Shown in pieces: positions 59,982 to 64,000 of a stretch of DNA of 64,000 nucleotides. The translations under genes and the position numbers were made by a program. The notes under the pieces were generated by a model that saw only the letters and a program-made list of their open reading frames with translations, ran no database searches and had not been told where the DNA came from. The stretch comes from ZC4RG20 sp964553875 (lineage in GTDB: Bacteria > Pseudomonadota > Gammaproteobacteria > Steroidobacterales > Rariloculaceae), in the NCBI GenBank assembly GCA_964553875.1, contig CAZKNH010000001.1:65314-129313 (forward strand), written 5' to 3'. Position 1 is the first letter of the stretch. Each line of letters opens with the position of its first letter.

Positions 59982-61577
59982 ATGCGACGATTACTCCACT
60001 CCGCGCTCGCTGCGGTCGCCGTCTCGTGCGCCGCGAACGCCGCTGAATTCGATCTATCGACGGCGACGATCGAAGACATCAACGCCGCGTTCGATGCCGG
60101 TGCGCTCACGTCCGAAAGGCTCGTGCAGCTCTATCTGAATCGAATCGAGGCGTACGACAAGAACGGACCGAGAATCAACGCGATCATCACGTTGAATCCG
60201 GATGCGCTCGAGATCGCTCGAGCCCTCGACGAGGAACGGCGTACGAAGGGTCCGCGCAGCAAGCTGCACGGGATTCCCGTCGTGTTCAAGGACCTGTTCG
60301 ACACGAAGGACATGCCGACTACGGCAGGGTTCTTGCCGATGAAGGATTCGCAGCCCATTCACGACGCGACCGTCGTCAAGCGATTGCGTGATGCGGGCGC
60401 AATCATCTTCGCGAAGGTCAATCTGAGCGACTGGTTCGGCGTGCCTCCTCCCGGCGATCAGTCGACGGTGCTCGGCCGCACGCTGAATCCGTACAACCTC
60501 GAGCTCAGCCCGAGCGGCTCCTCGGGCGGCACGGGCGCGGCGCTCGCCGCGGGCTTCGCGCAGATCGGGCTCGGCAGCGAGACCGGGACGTCGATTCGCG
60601 GACCGAGCGCCGCGAACAGCGTCGTGGGGCTCGCGCCGACGCGCGGCCTGATCAGCAGGACCGGTCAGGTGATGACGTCGTTCACGCAGGAGCGCGCCGG
60701 CCCGATGGCGCGGTCCGTCTACGACGTCGCGGCGCTGACCGACGTCATCGCCGGCTTCGATGCGGAGGATCTCGTCACGATGGCGTCGCTCGGACGCACA
60801 CCGAAGGAGTCCTACACGACGTTCCTGAATCGGGACGGGCTCAGAGGTGCGCGCATCGGCGTGCTGCGCGACATGTTCCGCAAGGGCGAGAGACACGCGG
60901 AAGGCATCGCACTGATCGAGGCCGCGATCGCGCACATGAAGTCGGAAGGTGCGGTCATCGTCGACGGTCTGACGTTGGGGGTCGACATGTTCCCGCTGAT
61001 CGACGGAACGGGTCCAGACGCGTTTGCGCGGACGAACTACTACGAGAGCCAGTTCTCGTACGAGCTCTACTTCAGGCGGCTCGGGCCGAACGCTCCGATC
61101 CGCAACATGGAAGAGCTGATCGAGAAGGGCGGCGCGCTGCTGAAACCCAACATCGCCGACGCGTACCGGAAGATCGATTCGCTGATGAATCACGAGGACT
61201 ATCTCGCGCGCCTCGACACGCAGCAGAGCCTCCGCGCGATGATCATCGACCTCATGGAGAAGTATCGGCTCGATGCGCTCGTGTATCCGTTCCGGTCCGT
61301 TCCGCCGAACAAGCATCTCGAGCCGAACGTCGAGGCGGACAATTCGTTGAGCTCGATCACCGGGCTTCCGGCGATCGTGATGCCGGCAGGATATACGAAA
61401 GAAGCCAACGGCCCGATCTCGATCGAGTTCCTAGGAATGCCGTTCAGCGAGCCCACGCTCTTCCGGCTGGCCTACGCGTTCGAGCAGACCGGGAAGTTCC
61501 GGAAGTTCCCGCCGACGACGCCGCCGTTGCCGGGCGAAAGGTTCGGCTACGACGAGCTCGTCTCGAGCGCGCCATGA
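59982..61577 (+). CDS. Exported amidase-signature enzyme, standard size, cysteine-free (second)
   Basis: 531 residues, the usual family length. Signal peptide ends near AANAA; no cysteine after it. Triad: K103 in 'IPVVFKDLFDTKDMPTTAG', cis-Ser S181 in 'SPSGSSGGTG', nucleophile S204 in 'GSETGTSIRGPSA'. The motifs are much closer to textbook amidases (Glu-tRNA amidotransferase A-like and fatty acid amide hydrolase-like exported forms) than those of its two neighbours. It should be active on an amide. It lies in a run of three amidase genes in the same direction. Confidence 0.92.
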   Translation: MRRLLHSALAAVAVSCAANAAEFDLSTATIEDINAAFDAGALTSERLVQLYLNRIEAYDKNGPRINAIITLNPDALEIARALDEERRTKGPRSKLHGIPVVFKDLFDTKDMPTTAGFLPMKDSQPIHDATVVKRLRDAGAIIFAKVNLSDWFGVPPPGDQSTVLGRTLNPYNLELSPSGSSGGTGAALAAGFAQIGLGSETGTSIRGPSAANSVVGLAPTRGLISRTGQVMTSFTQERAGPMARSVYDVAALTDVIAGFDAEDLVTMASLGRTPKESYTTFLNRDGLRGARIGVLRDMFRKGERHAEGIALIEAAIAHMKSEGAVIVDGLTLGVDMFPLIDGTGPDAFARTNYYESQFSYELYFRRLGPNAPIRNMEELIEKGGALLKPNIADAYRKIDSLMNHEDYLARLDTQQSLRAMIIDLMEKYRLDALVYPFRSVPPNKHLEPNVEADNSLSSITGLPAIVMPAGYTKEANGPISIEFLGMPFSEPTLFRLAYAFEQTGKFRKFPPTTPPLPGERFGYDELVSSAP

Positions 61578-61630
61578 GCGCGTGACCGGCGCCGGCCCGA
61601 GTCGACCGTCGCAACCCCGAGGAAACCAGG

Positions 61631-63991
61631 ATGGTACCTGCACGACCTGCTCCGCCGCGGAAACCGCCGGCGGCTTCGCGTAGAACGCTTCGTCGACTCG
61701 TCGGAACGGCCGGCATCGCGTCCACGTTTCTCCCGGCGATCGCCTCGGCGCAGTTTCGCGTCGAGGAAGCCTCGATCGACGAGATCCACGCCGCGATCAA
61801 GACGGGCGAAACGACGTGCTTGGACATCGTGCAGGCCTACATCGAGCGGGCGAAAGCCTACAACGGCGTGTGCACGCAGCTCGTGACGATGGACGGGCGG
61901 CCCGTGCCGCCCGCGACGGGATACGTTCGGGCCGGCGCGCCGCTGGTCTTCCCGACAGAGACGCGGGCGGTCTCGACGATATTGCCGAATCTCGAGCAAT
62001 ACGAAGGTTTGCCGCTCGACCTAGGCCGGATGGAGCCGACGATCTCGGATCCGAGCGTGATGCAGCAGTCCGGCATGGTGGCGGGCATCGAGAACGCCGG
62101 GCAGATCAACGCGCTCGAGACGTTGAACCTCCGCGGCGAGCGCTCGGTCACGTGCAAGGCGGCGTGCGATACGCATCCGTCGAAGGGCGAGCTTCCGGCA
62201 ACTTGTCCTGCTGCGTGCGAGGACTTCCGCAAGCTCCCGGACGCGCTCGAGCGGGCGGCGGAGCTCGATGCGCTGTACGGCAACAACCCGGATCCCGAAA
62301 AGCTGCCGATGTACTGCGTCACGTTCTCCGTGAAGAACTGGTACGACGTCAAGGACATGCGGTCCACGGGCGGCAACGACGTCGCATATGCGATGGACGT
62401 GCCGCCGGAGGACTCGACCGTCGTCGCGGCGCTCCGGGACAAGGGCGCCATCATTCTGGGCGTGTCGATCGCCGCGGAGACGAGCTACCGCGCCGCGAGC
62501 GGTCCCGTGCGTCCGCAAAAGAGCTTCGTCGGAGGCAGCGGCAGCGTCAGAAGCTCGTGGGGCGGAGAGGTCTGTAACCCGTACGACACGGAGCGCACGG
62601 CAGGTCCGTCGAGCGGCGGCGCCGGCGCGTCGGTCAACGCCAATCTCGTCACGTGCGCGATCTGCGAGACGACGGGAGGCTCGTGCCGGGAGCCGGCGAA
62701 TCAGAACGGCGTCGCGAGCTTCGTCACGACGAAAGGGCTCGTGTCGGAGCACGGCACGCCGACGGCGCAGTTCATCAACCACCGGCCGGGCGTCATCTGC
62801 CGGACGCTGGGCGACGCCGTACGCGTGGTCGATGCGATCAGGAGCCCGGACGCCGGATATTTCGATAGCAAGGACATGTTCACCGCGATTCCGCGGGACT
62901 TCATTCCGGACGAGTCGCTTTCGTCGTTCGTGGTCGATCCGGACGATCTCGCGCGAGATCCGAAGCCGCTCGCTGGGATGCGTATCGGGATCGTTCGCGA
63001 GTACATGGTGAAGCACACGCTGAACGACCACGCGATCAGCGATCGGGTCGATCAGGAGATAAAGAGAGTGCTTCGCGATCAGCTCGGCGCCGAGATCGTG
63101 GAGTCGCTCGATCCGGCATACCCGGACGATCCTGACGTGCCGAACATGGCTTACACGTTCCAGGATGCGTTCGCGGAAGTGATTGCGCTGAACGCGCCCG
63201 AGTATTTCATTCAAAAGAAAGGCGACGCGTTGGAGTTCGCGGTGCCGGGATACGACGTGACGACTCTGGATTACCTGGTCGACTTGTCGCTCGGCCGCGC
63301 ACCGCTTTCCGAGAAGCTCAACATGAGGCGCATTCTAGAGGGGCTCGACAACACGGACAGAACCGCGTTCATGATGGCGAAGTACCTGCGCGCCAGAGGC
63401 GACGCGAAGATCGTCGACTGGCCGACGTATGTCGAGAGCTCGAAGTGGTTCTCGGAGGAGAGGAGAGTCGGCGCGCTGAACGCCGCGCGTAACGGCGTAC
63501 AGAACATTCTGCCCACGGAAGGCGTCGACCGCATCAAGATGCAGACGGTGTTTAGAATGGCGGTTCTCAAGGTCATGTACGAGAACGACATCGACCTGTT
63601 CGTCCATCCGAGCGTCGGCGTGCCGCAGTGGAAAATCGGCATCGACAGGGAGCCCACGGTGGATCACCGCCGCGCGGCCGGACCGTCGATCACGGACCTT
63701 CTCGGTGTGCCGGAGGTCACCGTGCTCGCCGGTTACAACGACGTCGTCTACGACCCTCATTACGTGCTGAGCGCCGATCGAAAGAGCTACTACCTGGTCG
63801 CCGGCAGCGTACCGTCGAAGCTCCCTCATCCAATGCCGTTCAACATCAATTTCTGGGCCGGACCGGGCGATGAGGAGAAGGTCGTAAAGGCCGCGTCGGC
63901 GTACGAAGCCGCAACCCAGTACCGCATACCGCCGCCGGCGTTCGGGGCCGTCAAGAGCGCGTCGCCGAAGGCAAACGGGGACGTGCACTAG
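61631..63991 (+). CDS. Exported amidase-signature enzyme, large cysteine-rich form (third)
   Basis: 786 residues. GAGGAAACCAGG precedes the ATG. A basic leader and hydrophobic segment (about 22-40, ending IASAQ) form the signal. Triad: K235 in 'VTFSVKNWYD', cis-Ser at 327-328 in 'GPSSGGAG', nucleophile S351 in 'CETTGGSCREPA'. It shares with the first amidase the long insert ('VTCKAACDTHP', 'ATCPAACEDFR', 'PMYC'), 'CNPYDTER', 'NLVTCAIC' and the C-terminal region, over the whole length; the C-C pair of the first enzyme is replaced. Complete in the window, ending nine bases before its edge. Likely a duplicated partner with a related substrate. Confidence 0.87.
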   Translation: MVPARPAPPRKPPAASRRTLRRLVGTAGIASTFLPAIASAQFRVEEASIDEIHAAIKTGETTCLDIVQAYIERAKAYNGVCTQLVTMDGRPVPPATGYVRAGAPLVFPTETRAVSTILPNLEQYEGLPLDLGRMEPTISDPSVMQQSGMVAGIENAGQINALETLNLRGERSVTCKAACDTHPSKGELPATCPAACEDFRKLPDALERAAELDALYGNNPDPEKLPMYCVTFSVKNWYDVKDMRSTGGNDVAYAMDVPPEDSTVVAALRDKGAIILGVSIAAETSYRAASGPVRPQKSFVGGSGSVRSSWGGEVCNPYDTERTAGPSSGGAGASVNANLVTCAICETTGGSCREPANQNGVASFVTTKGLVSEHGTPTAQFINHRPGVICRTLGDAVRVVDAIRSPDAGYFDSKDMFTAIPRDFIPDESLSSFVVDPDDLARDPKPLAGMRIGIVREYMVKHTLNDHAISDRVDQEIKRVLRDQLGAEIVESLDPAYPDDPDVPNMAYTFQDAFAEVIALNAPEYFIQKKGDALEFAVPGYDVTTLDYLVDLSLGRAPLSEKLNMRRILEGLDNTDRTAFMMAKYLRARGDAKIVDWPTYVESSKWFSEERRVGALNAARNGVQNILPTEGVDRIKMQTVFRMAVLKVMYENDIDLFVHPSVGVPQWKIGIDREPTVDHRRAAGPSITDLLGVPEVTVLAGYNDVVYDPHYVLSADRKSYYLVAGSVPSKLPHPMPFNINFWAGPGDEEKVVKAASAYEAATQYRIPPPAFGAVKSASPKANGDVH

Positions 63992-64000
63992 AGCGGTAGA

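Noticed and set aside
1..64000. CRISPR array, tRNA or rRNA genes
   Set aside because: No set of evenly spaced direct repeats and no cloverleaf or rRNA-like sequence was found by reading. A covariance-model scan would be needed to exclude a short tRNA completely.

Overview
The window is GC-rich (about two thirds G+C by eye), densely coded DNA with no rRNA, tRNA, CRISPR or complete insertion sequence that I can see. TonB-dependent receptors, a cbb3 oxidase operon, Tat-exported oxidoreductases, DUF6152/DUF6491 proteins, a FecI/FecR system and REP-like palindromes fit an aerobic or microaerobic environmental proteobacterium, probably a gammaproteobacterium. I infer this from gene content only; no taxonomic marker gene was used.

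Layout. 1-15 kb: the 3' end of a TonB receptor; a Tat-exported TIM-barrel protein; a PQQ-type sugar dehydrogenase; a RidA-like protein; an HExxH protein behind a good sigma70-type promoter; an MHS-family MFS transporter; a glycine-zipper lipid-layer protein; DUF6152 and its partner; a TauE/SafE permease; DUF488; the two subunits of a molybdenum hydroxylase of the isoquinoline 1-oxidoreductase type; a cluster of GGGGTC-type palindromes; a GyrI-like protein; an XRE regulator. 15-19.5 kb: an accessory patch with a class D beta-lactamase, a secreted cupin protein and a methyltransferase, mixed with broken genes (two GNAT acetyltransferases, a glycosyltransferase start, one unidentified tail). 19.5-35 kb: an FtsH paralogue, two Old Yellow Enzymes flanking a LysR regulator, a PhoX phosphatase, a LOG protein, PutP-like and BCCT transporters, an aldo/keto reductase and a pirin. 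35-42 kb: ccoNOQP, a FixH-position small gene, the copper ATPase ccoI and ccoS, tightly overlapped. 42-49 kb: a c-type cytochrome, a sterol-desaturase-like membrane enzyme, a BlaI/M56 pair whose M56 protein ends in a TonB domain, a GT2 glycosyltransferase with an extra C-terminal domain, a small soluble histidine kinase, an LpxH-like phosphoesterase and a DUF4132-type remnant.

49-64 kb holds the most interesting region. A FecI-type sigma factor, a FecR anti-sigma and an STN-bearing FecA-like receptor lead into a second, paralogous receptor without STN. This is followed by three exported amidase-signature enzymes in a row. A DsbA-like thiol oxidoreductase lies between the receptors on the other strand. 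Two of the amidases are some 250 residues longer than usual and share about a dozen conserved cysteines; the third has no cysteine in its mature part. Both receptors carry a perfect EF-hand-type loop at the same place. I propose a signal-controlled uptake-and-hydrolysis system for an amide-containing ligand, with disulfide-stabilised periplasmic amidases. The function is inference; the architecture is visible in the sequence.
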